Assembly: GCA_028282885.1 (NCBI GenBank)
Contig: JANQGX010000086.1
Location: 209,051-273,050 of the forward strand
Direction of reading: 5' to 3'
Length of the DNA stretch: 64,000 bases
Source of the DNA: SAR324 cluster bacterium
Lineage (GTDB): Bacteria; SAR324; XYD2-FULL-50-16
Under the pieces are notes generated by a model. That model had not been told where the DNA came from and did not search any database. It saw only the letters and a program-made list of their open reading frames with translations. Shown one piece after another: positions 53,198 to 62,818 of the stretch. Numbering within the stretch: the stretch's first letter is position 1; every line of letters starts with the position of its first letter. A program made the position numbers and the translations under genes.

Positions 53198-54004
53198 TTA
53201 CGCTTCCTGCTCTGCTGTTTCAGGTTCTTCCTGTTGGGGCTTATCAGCCGACGCTTCCGGCGTTTTATCCGGTTCGGGAGCTGCTACCAACTCTTTGGAT
53301 TCAGGCTCACCGGCTTCCGGTTTCTCTGCCTCAGGTTCTTCCTGGATTTCCGGTTTTGGTTTCCAGAGGGGTAATCCCAGGATAGTTCTGGCAAGATACT
53401 CTTTTTGAGAGTAAAACTGGCCTTCCACTTCACCTTCGGTGGAACCGATTCGGTAGATCTTCATCTCGGGGCAACCAATCTTGCTTATGCTGTTAACAGC
53501 AGCCTGGGTATTGGCAGGATTGAAATTGGGTTTATCGGGTTCGCTGTTGATAAGATTTTGAATATATTCCTGACTGGAACCTGCCCCCTCGGCAACATAC
53601 TGCATTTGGGGAGCTGCAGGGGGTGCCACTGCCTCACGCCCTGCTCTGGCCGGGCGGGCCGCTGTTACCTGCTCTTCGCCTTGTGTCCCTTCTATTGCTG
53701 CCGCCGACTTTTTTCTAAGAGGTTTTCTCGGAGAATCTGTTTTCTTTTTCCTTACCAGCTTACGTTTGGGAGCTGCACCCTGTTTCACCTGTCCTGCGTC
53801 CCTGACTGCTTCAGTTTCGGATTTGCCTTCCTCTTTGCCTCTGGCGACATCTTCCCTGTATCTTCGAGCTTCCTGTGGAGTCAAGAGGCGTTGTTTGATA
53901 ATAGGTTCTTCACCAAAAAAACCGGCGACATATTCTCGTACCAGTTTTCCGCGCTTTTCTTTAACACCCAGTAATTGGCCTGTTTTATATCCGCCTTTTT
54001 CCAT
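53198..54004 (-). CDS. Low-complexity protein with basic and acidic halves, unknown
   Basis: 268 residues from ATG 54004, set by GAGGAG 9 bases upstream. N-terminal third is basic and polar (TPQEARRYREDVARGKEEG). The middle has a Lys/Arg/Ala/Pro-rich linker (RKLVRKKKTDSPRKPLRKK). A compact segment (about 150-215) carries PEMKIYRIGSTEGEVEGQFY. The C-terminal 50 residues are a Glu/Pro/Ala repeat (EEPEAEKPEAGEPESKE). No signal peptide and no recognised domain. The composition suggests a scaffold or nucleic-acid-associated protein, but that is only a guess. Confidence 0.75.
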   Translation of the reverse strand: MEKGGYKTGQLLGVKEKRGKLVREYVAGFFGEEPIIKQRLLTPQEARRYREDVARGKEEGKSETEAVRDAGQVKQGAAPKRKLVRKKKTDSPRKPLRKKSAAAIEGTQGEEQVTAARPARAGREAVAPPAAPQMQYVAEGAGSSQEYIQNLINSEPDKPNFNPANTQAAVNSISKIGCPEMKIYRIGSTEGEVEGQFYSQKEYLARTILGLPLWKPKPEIQEEPEAEKPEAGEPESKELVAAPEPDKTPEASADKPQQEEPETAEQEA

Positions 54005-54234
54005 TTTATCAAATCTCCTCTTAAATTGCCGTACCAACCGACCGGTTTTAATGAATCAGTTTCCCCCTGGTATCTCGAATAACGCCAACTGAATATGTGA
54101 TGGTACCAGGGCAGGGTTTGAGTCAGATATTATGTCCACTTTTATGACATCACCCTACCTTATTTTTATTAATTACGCAAAACCCTTTTAGAAATCAGAC
54201 CTTACCTGATTTACCAGCCATCTGCTCACCAATG

Positions 54235-54561
54235 TCACCCCGTCGGCCAACCGTATTCAGATAGATCCACACTACCGTTTTCTTTGAAGACAACTCCTTC
54301 GGCTTCCAGGATTTTTTGTTGAACCAGTCCGCCCTCTCCTTCGCTTCTGATACTAATTCTCCCCTGGGCATTGATAACCCTCTGCCAGGGAACATTCGAA
54401 CCGTATGGCAATGAAGCCATGGCATAGCCGACATTCCTGGCAGAACACCCTCCTGCCAGTTTTGCCACTCTCCCATATGTCGAAACCCTCCCCTCTGGAA
54501 TCGAGCGTACCACCTCATAGATTCTTTCATACATACTGGTCTTTTTATTCGCAGTTGCCAA
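54235..54561 (-). CDS. Alkyltransferase-like protein (ATL), MGMT homologue lacking the active Cys
   Basis: 108 residues. The TTG start at 54561 is set by AAGGAGG 5-6 bases upstream. It matches the DNA-binding domain of O6-alkylguanine-DNA alkyltransferase: IPEGRVSTYGRVAKLAG, SARNVGYAM (Arg finger) and NVPWQRVINAQGRIS. The acceptor Cys of the PCHR motif is Trp here (PWQR). ATL proteins bind O6-alkylguanine without repairing it and flag it for nucleotide excision repair. Confidence 0.9.
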   Translation of the reverse strand: MATANKKTSMYERIYEVVRSIPEGRVSTYGRVAKLAGGCSARNVGYAMASLPYGSNVPWQRVINAQGRISIRSEGEGGLVQQKILEAEGVVFKENGSVDLSEYGWPTG

Positions 54562-54642
54562 TCAAGCCTCCTTACAAACTATTCTGATAAATCCAAGAAT
54601 TGAACTCCGAACTGATATCTGAAGTGAATCCGCCAATCTGTA

Positions 54643-55206
54643 TCAACTCGATGTATTGTTTTCAGCCCCGTTAACCGCTTCCGAGATGACACCGTCCCGT
54701 ATTTTGGAGTACAAAAACTGGTCAAAAACTTTGTCATGCTTGAGAACACTGGCCCGCAATCGTCCTTCAAGCTGAAAGCCGGCTTTTTCCAACACTTTAA
54801 CAGAAGCATGGTTATGAGCGTAAGGCTCTGCATAAATCCTATTCAGGCCCAGTACATCAAATCCGTAGTCACAAAACCTGATGACGGCGGATGTCATAAT
54901 TCCCTTTCCCCAAAAGGGTTCGGCCAACCAGTACCCCATCTCCGCAGTCAACCGATGAACATCTTCGCCCGGTAACAGACCTATACTCCCGATGGCTTCA
55001 GACCCGGATGCAATGGCAAAAGCCCGGGTTGCCGGCTCTCCAATAATCCGGCTGATGAACGCTTCGGCATCATCACGGCGGTAGGGGGACGGAAACGCAT
55101 CTCTTAAGTTTTCGGCAACTTTGGGATTATCTGCATATTTCACCAGTGATGAAACATCATCCATTGTCCAGTTGCGAATCTGGTAATTACCAATTGTAAT
55201 CTTCAT
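54643..55206 (-). CDS. GNAT-family N-acetyltransferase (RimJ/RimL-like)
   Basis: 187 residues. Acetyl-CoA fold features: EMGYWLAEPFWGKGIMTSAV with the pyrophosphate-binding loop, RIYAEPYAHNHASVKVLEKAGFQLEGRL, typical of the RimJ/RimL branch acting on protein N-termini or small amines. Substrate unknown. Same strand as the ATL gene, 81 bp before it. Confidence 0.88.
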   Translation of the reverse strand: MKITIGNYQIRNWTMDDVSSLVKYADNPKVAENLRDAFPSPYRRDDAEAFISRIIGEPATRAFAIASGSEAIGSIGLLPGEDVHRLTAEMGYWLAEPFWGKGIMTSAVIRFCDYGFDVLGLNRIYAEPYAHNHASVKVLEKAGFQLEGRLRASVLKHDKVFDQFLYSKIRDGVISEAVNGAENNTSS

Positions 55207-55258
55207 ATCATTTCAGTAAGTCAAAGAAGATCGTAGTTAAAACTTTCCGATCGCTTTT

Positions 55259-55651
55259 TCAGGATCTTAATTTGAAACACAGGTATGGCGCAAGAAAAGT
55301 CCATATCAAGACCAGAATCCAAATCCGGCCTTGCAATAGATTGTAATCATGAAAGAGCCGCCTCCAGTCATGACCCATGACATAGTGCCCGAAAATAAAT
55401 TCGAAACCTGTTGTCAATAACAACCAGATGCCCCCTATCATCAATGCCTGTCTTCCTGTCTCCAATCTGAAGATGCCCGTCAAAATTCGGATATACAGAC
55501 TGAAAACCAGAAGGGCTGTCAACGTTGAGAGCTGGTGTGCGGAAAGTTCATCCATGTGAGCAGCGTACGTGTTAACCCGCAGAGCGCCATTCAGGGTTGC
55601 CAGGACATCCATGCCCAGCCAGCCGATAATGTAAACCAGGTAGATTTTCAT
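55259..55651 (-). CDS. Small integral membrane protein, unknown
   Basis: 130 residues, four TM helices (about 2-20, 42-62, 69-90, 106-126), with GHYVMGHDWRRLFHDYNLLQGRIW between the third and fourth (split: GHYVMGHDWRRLF and HDYNLLQGRIW). No family recognised. No clear ribosome site. Between the PEP-synthase-like gene and the GNAT gene on the same strand. Confidence 0.7.
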   Translation of the reverse strand: MKIYLVYIIGWLGMDVLATLNGALRVNTYAAHMDELSAHQLSTLTALLVFSLYIRILTGIFRLETGRQALMIGGIWLLLTTGFEFIFGHYVMGHDWRRLFHDYNLLQGRIWILVLIWTFLAPYLCFKLRS

Positions 55652-55743
55652 GGAGTTAAATCAGGGGAAGTTGTGTCGACACTATTAACTTCGTCATTTT
55701 GTGCCACACCTCACAGGCAGAGTCAAACGGAAACCGGGGAGTT

Positions 55744-58743
55744 TTACTTGGTTTGATATTTCTCGAACAGACCTGGCTTGAGGATGATTCCCATTCCTTT
55801 TTTCCCGTCAATCTGGATGGTCATCGGCTCTTCAAAACGAAAATGTTTCAGGTACTTTGTTTCCTTGACCGGTTTTAGTTTATCCAACCAGACCAGATTG
55901 AGATTTTCCTGATAATCTTTGGGAGAGGTGCAAAAATAGTCTATCCCCAGTGAAGCCAGATTTTGAAAAAAATGGCTACCAAAGGAGGGTTCCACATGAA
56001 ATGAGGGTAACCCCACTTCCACAATTGCGCCAACATGGGATATATCATTCCAATCCACCGGAATTCCCAGAAGTGAATCCGCAGATCCCCATCGCCCGGG
56101 ACCTGTCAGTAAATATGGAGATTTGATATCAAAATGCCTGTTAAAGTGGTTGAGTTCACCTGCGATCAACGTGGTGCTATTGGCACTGAAGGTATCCAGC
56201 TTTACGAACAGGATATCCCTGATGTGGTTTTTGAGACCATTCCCCAGGCAGGAGTTACTGAAAAAAAGAAGATCATCCTGCTCTATCTGGTCAAAATCAA
56301 GCAGGGGCATTTCACTATGGGTGACCAAGGGCCTGATCTGCAATATTGAAAATGCGGGTTTCTTTTTCTTATCGACGGCAACATTGGCTGCGAACTCAAA
56401 TTCGACTTCACATCCCATACTTCGCCGACCGAAATTCATCAGATCAATCAAAATCTCATCCAGGGGAAAAATCTTCCATTTAAGAATGTTGGCAAAGGTT
56501 ATTATTCGTGGTCCATCTTCAAACAGAGACTCCCGAAAAATATCCGATTCGGGTAGATACACACTGGCAACCGAGTCCAAAACACCATGTTCTTCTGCTT
56601 TCTCCAGGGGAAGAAAAACAAGATTGTCATCTTCACTGCCTGTCAGGGCATGCTCTTTGTTCCTGCGGTCCAGTGCATAAAAGTGGGATTGGCTGTTTCG
56701 GAAGATCGATTTGCGATCATAATACTGGAAAAGGACATTAGGATGTTTGGGAGAAAATCGCAGGGATTTCTTTCCACTGACAACCGATTTCCCCAATCCC
56801 AAAGCCACATTAGCAATACCATCCTCTCTTTTGATTCGGTCCAGGGGATAAAAATTATAGGTTTGCAGATTGCCCGCAAAGGTGGGATAAAAGTATCCGT
56901 CGTGTTGCTCACCGACCAAATCCTGAATCATCACCGCCATTTTCTCGTCTTCAGTCCTGTTCCCTGTACTCATTAAATACGCCATCGCCTTTTGGTGGAA
57001 ACAGGAGGCATAAACCAGTTTTATGGCCTGTTGCACCAGATTGAGTCGATCATTCACATCCCTGGTCACACAGGGGATCATGAAAGTACTGTAGATCCCC
57101 GCAAAAGGCTGAAATGCCGAATCTTCCAGCAGGCTGGAGGAACGGACTGCCAAGGGTCCCTTGTGATATGACAGATAGGATCTTAAATCCCGTGTGAAGT
57201 ACGTGTCAAAGGATCCATCAAGGAATGCGCGATCTATTTCTTCATCGCTCATCCTGTCATTCAGAGATATCCTGATGTTGTTTCTTTCAATAAAATCATC
57301 AAAGATATCCGTACCGATCATTGCCGTATCGGGCACATTGATGTCGATTTCGGGAAATCGTCCGCCGAGATCGAATCTTTTCAGAAATATGGACACGAAA
57401 ATAATCCCCCTGGCTTTCCCTCCCAATGAGCCGTCTCCAATTCTGACCAGGCTGATTTCAGGATCATAGGTATCCACATTGAAATAATCCACAATGGAGT
57501 TTTTGTGGCGCATCCGACGTTGCCTTTTCAGCAATGCCTTGAGCAGATTCCTCAGATTCTCGATATTCTCCAGATCGTTATAGGCTTTGATTCTACCGGC
57601 TATTTCAAAATAACCCCGCATTGCCAGCCAGTTGGAGAAATGGTTCCTTTGGGCATGATACATCAGGCTTTTCCTTGGTACGATATCCATCGCCTTTTCC
57701 AGGGATCGCAGATCTTTGACAACAATCTCCCCCTTGCCATCGGCCCGAGTGAATACCAAATCTTCGAAACCACAATGCTTGACGATAAATGCCCTCATAT
57801 CGTCCAGAAGTTTCGGCGAGTTTTTATCAATAAACCGCACGTTCATCTTCTCGGCATGATAGCTGGCTTCCTTTTCTTTCGATTGCAGAACCAGGGGCAG
57901 ACTGTTTTCACGGTTTTGAATCGCCTTCAGGAATTTGATCCCCGCCTCTTCATCGAGTCGATCCATATAGGGGAATTTCATGTCTGAAATAATAGCCAGA
58001 ATAAAGGCCTGATAGCGCTCGAAGAACTCCATCCCCTCCTCAAAGCTCGATGCAAGGAGAATACGAGGCCTGGATCGAACCCGAAGGAGTTTCAGGGTGT
58101 CATCGTACTCCTGTTTCATCATCCTGACCGTATGATTAGTGATAATTCTGTAAATCATGGGCAGAATGGAGGAGTAGTATTGCGGGCTGTCTTCCACAAC
58201 AATGATGGCCCGCACAAGACCTTCCAGAATATCCCGCTCTGCATTGCGTTTATCCTCGCTATATTTGATTATAGCCGGCAATACGGAAGAATTACCGCTC
58301 CAATAGAAGATCTTGTCAATGGCACCCGGGTTTTTCCGCTCCATTTCCACAAAGTGGTTGCTCTCACGAATTGAGGCAACAAGCAGGATAACCGGCAGGT
58401 CCGGATTGATTTCACCGACTCTGCGGCCAAACTCAAAAGGATCCATATCCGAGATTCTTGTCATGGTGATAACCAGGTCGTAACCTCCTTTTTCAATCAG
58501 CTCCAGTGCTGCAGATGCCGATGCAACCCGGTTAACATGGGGAGCATTGGTGAAGTTCATGTCCTGGTATTCAGCAAAAATCAATTCGGTCAGTCGACCA
58601 TCTTCCTCCAATTTGAAGCAATCATAGAGACTGGCCACCACTAGGATTTCATGGACCCTGATCTTCATCAGATCCCGAAAAGAGATCGGTTGCTGCTTCA
58701 AACGCAAGGGATTGTATTTTTGAATCGGCTCTGTTCGTTCCAT
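55744..58743 (-). CDS. Receiver-like/PEP-synthase N-domain protein
   Basis: 999 residues from ATG 58743, set by CAGGAAG about 7 bases upstream; an ATG 21 bases earlier lacks a site. Residues about 30-150 form a receiver-like fold in which the phospho-Asp position reads Thr (DLVITMTRISD). A second receiver (about 180-330) keeps VVEDSP and Asp in ILAIISDMKFP. From about 420 comes a PEP-synthase/PPDK N-terminal ATP-grasp domain (GDGSLGGKARGI; LAVRSSSLLEDSAFQPFAGIYST; ILQIRPL). The swivelling phospho-His and PEP-binding barrel domains are absent. Probably a signal-controlled kinase-like protein; its reaction is unknown. 31 bp after gdhA. Confidence 0.85.
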   Translation of the reverse strand: MERTEPIQKYNPLRLKQQPISFRDLMKIRVHEILVVASLYDCFKLEEDGRLTELIFAEYQDMNFTNAPHVNRVASASAALELIEKGGYDLVITMTRISDMDPFEFGRRVGEINPDLPVILLVASIRESNHFVEMERKNPGAIDKIFYWSGNSSVLPAIIKYSEDKRNAERDILEGLVRAIIVVEDSPQYYSSILPMIYRIITNHTVRMMKQEYDDTLKLLRVRSRPRILLASSFEEGMEFFERYQAFILAIISDMKFPYMDRLDEEAGIKFLKAIQNRENSLPLVLQSKEKEASYHAEKMNVRFIDKNSPKLLDDMRAFIVKHCGFEDLVFTRADGKGEIVVKDLRSLEKAMDIVPRKSLMYHAQRNHFSNWLAMRGYFEIAGRIKAYNDLENIENLRNLLKALLKRQRRMRHKNSIVDYFNVDTYDPEISLVRIGDGSLGGKARGIIFVSIFLKRFDLGGRFPEIDINVPDTAMIGTDIFDDFIERNNIRISLNDRMSDEEIDRAFLDGSFDTYFTRDLRSYLSYHKGPLAVRSSSLLEDSAFQPFAGIYSTFMIPCVTRDVNDRLNLVQQAIKLVYASCFHQKAMAYLMSTGNRTEDEKMAVMIQDLVGEQHDGYFYPTFAGNLQTYNFYPLDRIKREDGIANVALGLGKSVVSGKKSLRFSPKHPNVLFQYYDRKSIFRNSQSHFYALDRRNKEHALTGSEDDNLVFLPLEKAEEHGVLDSVASVYLPESDIFRESLFEDGPRIITFANILKWKIFPLDEILIDLMNFGRRSMGCEVEFEFAANVAVDKKKKPAFSILQIRPLVTHSEMPLLDFDQIEQDDLLFFSNSCLGNGLKNHIRDILFVKLDTFSANSTTLIAGELNHFNRHFDIKSPYLLTGPGRWGSADSLLGIPVDWNDISHVGAIVEVGLPSFHVEPSFGSHFFQNLASLGIDYFCTSPKDYQENLNLVWLDKLKPVKETKYLKHFRFEEPMTIQIDGKKGMGIILKPGLFEKYQTK

Positions 58744-58773
58744 AAAGCTTCCTGCGAGGTTCATATATGTTGA

Positions 58774-60117
58774 TCAAACCACACCCATGTCCATTATCGC
58801 ATCTGCGACCTTAAGAAAGCCGGCGATGTTCGCCCCCGCGACATAATCGCCCGGTTTTCCGTAACGTTCCGCAGTTTCAAGACAGTTTTGATGAATGTTG
58901 ACCATGATGGCGTGAAGTTTGGCATCAACCTCTTCCTTGGGCCACTTCATCAACATGGCATTCTGGCTCATTTCCAGACCCGACACGGCAACACCACCTG
59001 CATTTGCCGCTTTCCCGAGACCATAGAGAACATTGTTGTCCAGGTATATCTCGATAGCACCGGGTTCACTGGGCATATTTGCGCCTTCACTGATGCAGAA
59101 ACAACCGTTATCCACCAGGGTTTGGGCTTCTTTTGCATTGACCTCATTTTCAATTGCACACGGCAGGGCAACATCACATTTGATATTCCAGGGACGGTCC
59201 CCATCGAGATAAACTGCGCTGCCAAACTCATCAGCATATTCCTTGATCCGTCCCCTTCTTTTGTTTTTTAAATTCATCACCCAGCTCAGTTTCTCCCGAT
59301 CAATCCCGGCCTCATCGTATATCGACCCGCCGGAATCCGACAATGTAATCGGGATTCCTCCCAAATCCAGAGCCTTCTCGGCAGCAAACTGGGCCACATT
59401 CCCTGACCCGGAAATGGCTATCTTCTTACCCTCAAAGGTCTGGTTTCTGGTTTTAAGCATTTCTTTGGCAAAATAAACAGCTCCATAGCCGGTTGCCTCG
59501 GGCCTGATAAGGCTTCCACCCCAGTTTTCCGCCTTACCGGTTAAGACTCCCTCAAACCTGTTGGTCAATCTTTTATACTGACCAAACAGGTACCCGATTT
59601 CACGTCCTCCGACTCCGATATCACCGGCCGGAATGTCTCTTTTTGCTCCGACATGCCGGAACAGTTCCGTCATAAATGACTGACAGAATCGCATCACTTC
59701 ATTGTCCGATTTGCCTTTAGGATCAAAGTCGGAGCCCCCTTTTCCACCACCCATGGGGAGTGTGGTTAATGAGTTTTTCAAGATCTGTTCAAATCCCAGA
59801 AATTTCAGAATCCCGAGATTGACACTGGGATGGAATCGCAATCCTCCTTTGTATGGACCAATCGCACTACTGAATTCTACTCTGTATCCTTTGTTGATCT
59901 GAACCTCACCTGCATCATCCAACCAAGGCACTCTGAACATGACCACCCGTTCAGGTTCGATCATTCTTTCAAGTACCTTTGCCTGTTTGTACTGTGGATG
60001 CCTGTCGAGTACTGGGATTATGGATTCCACAACTTCTTCGACAGCCTGATGAAATTCCTCTTCTCCCGGATTTTTGGATTTAACATATTCCATGAACTCA
60101 GAAACCTGAATATCCAT
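58774..60117 (-). CDS. gdhA: Glutamate dehydrogenase (hexameric, NADP-type)
   Basis: 447 residues, normal length for the short bacterial enzyme. It converts 2-oxoglutarate and ammonia to glutamate. Substrate Lys in GPYKGGLRFHPSVN and MGGGKGGSDFDPKG, proton-transfer Asp in PAGDIGVGGREIGY, and the Rossmann motif ISGSGNVAQFAAEKA are seen. GGAGG lies before the ATG. The NADP preference is inferred from overall similarity. Confidence 0.95.
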   Translation of the reverse strand: MDIQVSEFMEYVKSKNPGEEEFHQAVEEVVESIIPVLDRHPQYKQAKVLERMIEPERVVMFRVPWLDDAGEVQINKGYRVEFSSAIGPYKGGLRFHPSVNLGILKFLGFEQILKNSLTTLPMGGGKGGSDFDPKGKSDNEVMRFCQSFMTELFRHVGAKRDIPAGDIGVGGREIGYLFGQYKRLTNRFEGVLTGKAENWGGSLIRPEATGYGAVYFAKEMLKTRNQTFEGKKIAISGSGNVAQFAAEKALDLGGIPITLSDSGGSIYDEAGIDREKLSWVMNLKNKRRGRIKEYADEFGSAVYLDGDRPWNIKCDVALPCAIENEVNAKEAQTLVDNGCFCISEGANMPSEPGAIEIYLDNNVLYGLGKAANAGGVAVSGLEMSQNAMLMKWPKEEVDAKLHAIMVNIHQNCLETAERYGKPGDYVAGANIAGFLKVADAIMDMGVV

Positions 60118-60897
60118 ACAACCTCCATAAGTAATTTGTTTGCATATTTAAAAGGCATTTGAATCGTTCAAAGAATCACCATGGCCAAATCACGGTGTGT
60201 TAAGTACAAATTGAGTCTATTAAGGATTCTCAAGGAAAAATGGATTCACTGCAGGGCAGCGAAGCATTTGATAAATCGAACCTCCTTTTTTTGGTTTAAT
60301 TGTCTGAAAAAACTGCATACTTCCAAGAATCTGAGGTATGTTTTCCACCCCCTCATCTTGCCTGTCCAAAATGGATAGTTCATCTTGATTTCATCGAAGA
60401 GGCAAAGTCAACTTTTTTAAAAAAAATCTGATAGTTGTCTCGAAGGGATTGTGTTTTGCCTGAAATGACCGAGACCTGCGGATCTATCCACCTGAATCCT
60501 TTCTGAAATGCCGGTTTCGAGAAGATTGTGACACAACTCCGGCATTTTGAATTGGGAATGATTTTGTAAGCTGAACCCCCTCTGTTTGCATTCCGGATTG
60601 CACTGGATGAGTAGGCCCCCATCCCCAACAGATCGACAGATAACAGTGAAAGCGGAGTAATTATGGGTATTGTACAAGGAGCAAGAAACAGATTTACAGT
60701 TGACACCTGATCTCGAATAATGAAGGCTTGTTTATGTTTTTTAGATATAATCGGAGTCCCGTGTCATTGTTTGAGGCAGATGGAGGAATGCCTCCCGCCG
60801 CTGCTTACTCATGTTGATGAACGCGGACCCCATACAGGTCGGACCGGATTGTCTCTTCTTCAAAACAAACCGGAAAAATACTAAGCAAGGAGCAGGT
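60118..60897. other. 780-bp region without a recognisable gene
   Basis: Open frames here (65 aa plus strand at 60181, 108 and 86 aa minus strand) have no ribosome sites, no coherent composition and no family pattern. No tRNA, CRISPR or long repeat is seen. Runs of A/T near 60410-60430 interrupt it. It must carry promoters for gdhA (minus) and the acyl-CoA dehydrogenase (plus). Confidence 0.5.
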
Positions 60898-62595
60898 ATG
60901 ATGCTGTTAAACCCGAAAAAGGAAACCTTTGAGCATCTGGACGAAAAGTCCCGCGAGATCATGCTCAAGACCATCGATTTTTTCGAGAAAAAAGGAAAAA
61001 TCAAACTGGTCGATGATTACAATGCCAAGGAGTGGTATGCGGACTTTCTTGAATTTGTAAAAGAGAATCAGATTTTTTACACCCTTTTAACCCCGACTGA
61101 GTATGGGGAAGAGGGCTGTCGGTGGGATACCCGCAGAATATGTGATTTTAACGAGATCCTGGGTTTTTATGGACTCTGTTACTGGTACACCTGGCAGGTT
61201 ACCATCCTGGGACTGGGGCCCATCTGGATGGGGAAAAATGAGGAGGTAAAGAAAAAGACAGCGGAGCTGTTAAAATCCGGTGGCATCTTTGCATTCGGGC
61301 TATCAGAAAAGCAGCATGGTGCGGACATCTATGCCAGTGACATGACCCTGATTCCACTGGACGAAGGGAAATATATGGCTGAGGGTGGTAAATACTATAT
61401 CGGTAACGCCAATAAGGCCTCCCTGGTATCGGTTTTTGGCAAGAATGCGGATACAGACGAGTATGTCTTTTTTGCGGTGGATTCCCAGCATCCGAATTTC
61501 AATCTGGTCAAGAATACTGTTTCCAGCCAGAACTATGTGGCTGAATTCTCTCTGAACAGCTATCCCATAACGGACGATGATATTCTTACCACCGGCAGGG
61601 AAGCTTGGGATTCTTCCCTGAACACGATCAATGTTGGTAAATATAACCTGGGTTGGGCCTCCATTGGTATCTGCACCCACTCTTTTTATGAAGCTTTGAA
61701 TCACGCTTCACACAGAAATCTATTCAATCATTACGTAACGGATTTCCCTCATATCAAGCAGCTATTCATGGATGCCTATTGCAGACTGACTGCCATGAAA
61801 CTGTTCGCCCTGAGAGCCAGCGATTACATGCGGAGTGCCACTGCGGATGACAGGCGCTACCTGCTTTACAATCCCATGGTGAAGATGAAAGTCACAACCC
61901 AGGGAGAAGACGTCATCAACCATCTCTGGGATGTCATTGCTGCCAAAGGATTCGAAAAAGACCAGTATTTCTCCGTTGCTGCCGTTGATATCCGGGCTCT
62001 TCCCAAGCTGGAGGGAACGGTTCATGTGAACATGGCATTGATTATCAAATTCATGTTCAACTATTTTTTCAACCCGGGTGAGTTCCCCGAAGTACCGGAA
62101 CGGGTTGATGCGGTTAATGATGATTTCCTATTTGCCCAGGGAGCGACTAAAGGATTGGGAAAAATCCAGTTTCACGATTTTAACAAGGCCTATAACAGCG
62201 TGGATCTGCCGAATATCAATATCTTCAAGCAGCAGATTGAGATATTTAAGGAGTTCATGACCCAGGCTACGCCTGATGAAGCACAACAGAAGGATATAGA
62301 TTTTCTCCTGATTGTAGGCGAACTGTTTACCCTGGTTGCATACGGACAACTGATTATTGAAAACGCTGCCATCAAGAAACTGGATGACGACATCCTGGAC
62401 AGGATATTTGATGTGATGATCAGGGATTTTTCCAAATTTGCTTTACAGCTCTACTCCAAGCCAAGCAGCAGCGAAAAGCAGATGGAAATCTGCCAGAAGA
62501 TGATCAAAAAACCGGCCGTTAATCCTGATCAGTTCGAAAGGATCTGGGAGAAATATATCATTTCACAGAAAGACCTTTACGAGATGAATCCCTAG
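60898..62595 (+). CDS. Acyl-CoA dehydrogenase family protein (AidB/long-chain type)
   Basis: 565 residues from ATG 60898, chosen because AAGGAG lies 6 bases upstream; an in-frame ATG at 60811 has no site. Central FAD-binding features: FAFGLSEKQHGADIYAS, YYIGNANKASLVSVFGK and the helical C-terminal domain. The chain continues about 150 residues beyond a normal acyl-CoA dehydrogenase, with a helical tail. I see no clear catalytic Glu at the standard place. Role in fatty-acid or related acyl oxidation is likely; substrate unknown. Confidence 0.85.
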   Translation: MMLLNPKKETFEHLDEKSREIMLKTIDFFEKKGKIKLVDDYNAKEWYADFLEFVKENQIFYTLLTPTEYGEEGCRWDTRRICDFNEILGFYGLCYWYTWQVTILGLGPIWMGKNEEVKKKTAELLKSGGIFAFGLSEKQHGADIYASDMTLIPLDEGKYMAEGGKYYIGNANKASLVSVFGKNADTDEYVFFAVDSQHPNFNLVKNTVSSQNYVAEFSLNSYPITDDDILTTGREAWDSSLNTINVGKYNLGWASIGICTHSFYEALNHASHRNLFNHYVTDFPHIKQLFMDAYCRLTAMKLFALRASDYMRSATADDRRYLLYNPMVKMKVTTQGEDVINHLWDVIAAKGFEKDQYFSVAAVDIRALPKLEGTVHVNMALIIKFMFNYFFNPGEFPEVPERVDAVNDDFLFAQGATKGLGKIQFHDFNKAYNSVDLPNINIFKQQIEIFKEFMTQATPDEAQQKDIDFLLIVGELFTLVAYGQLIIENAAIKKLDDDILDRIFDVMIRDFSKFALQLYSKPSSSEKQMEICQKMIKKPAVNPDQFERIWEKYIISQKDLYEMNP

Positions 62596-62597
62596 CG

Positions 62598-62780
62598 TTA
62601 AGTCCGATCTTTAAACAACCTGATCAAATACTCCTCATCTTTGGGAACCAGATTGAACTTGGCCCCGGCTTCCGAGATGAGGAGTTGTACACTTTTCTTG
62701 CTATCGGCCTTGAGCTGCTCATCAATATAGCTCACCGCCCGCACTATGTTATCACCCCGTTTTTCTAAAACTGTTGTCAT
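62598..62780 (-). CDS. Small helical protein, unknown
   Basis: 60 residues, amphipathic helices (VRAVSYIDEQLKADSK, LLISEAGAKFNLVPKDEE) with balanced charge, which looks coding. GGGGAT lies about 6 bases before ATG 62780. No family named. Located between the convergent acyl-CoA dehydrogenase and the lipoprotein gene on its own strand. Confidence 0.65.
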   Translation of the reverse strand: MTTVLEKRGDNIVRAVSYIDEQLKADSKKSVQLLISEAGAKFNLVPKDEEYLIRLFKDRT

Positions 62781-62818
62781 CGATATCCCCGACTAATAGT
62801 GGGTTAGCAAAAATACTG

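Noticed and set aside
60181..60706. Small ORFs (65 aa plus, 108 and 86 aa minus) in the gdhA / acyl-CoA dehydrogenase gap
   Set aside because: No ribosome sites, mutual overlap and random-looking composition.
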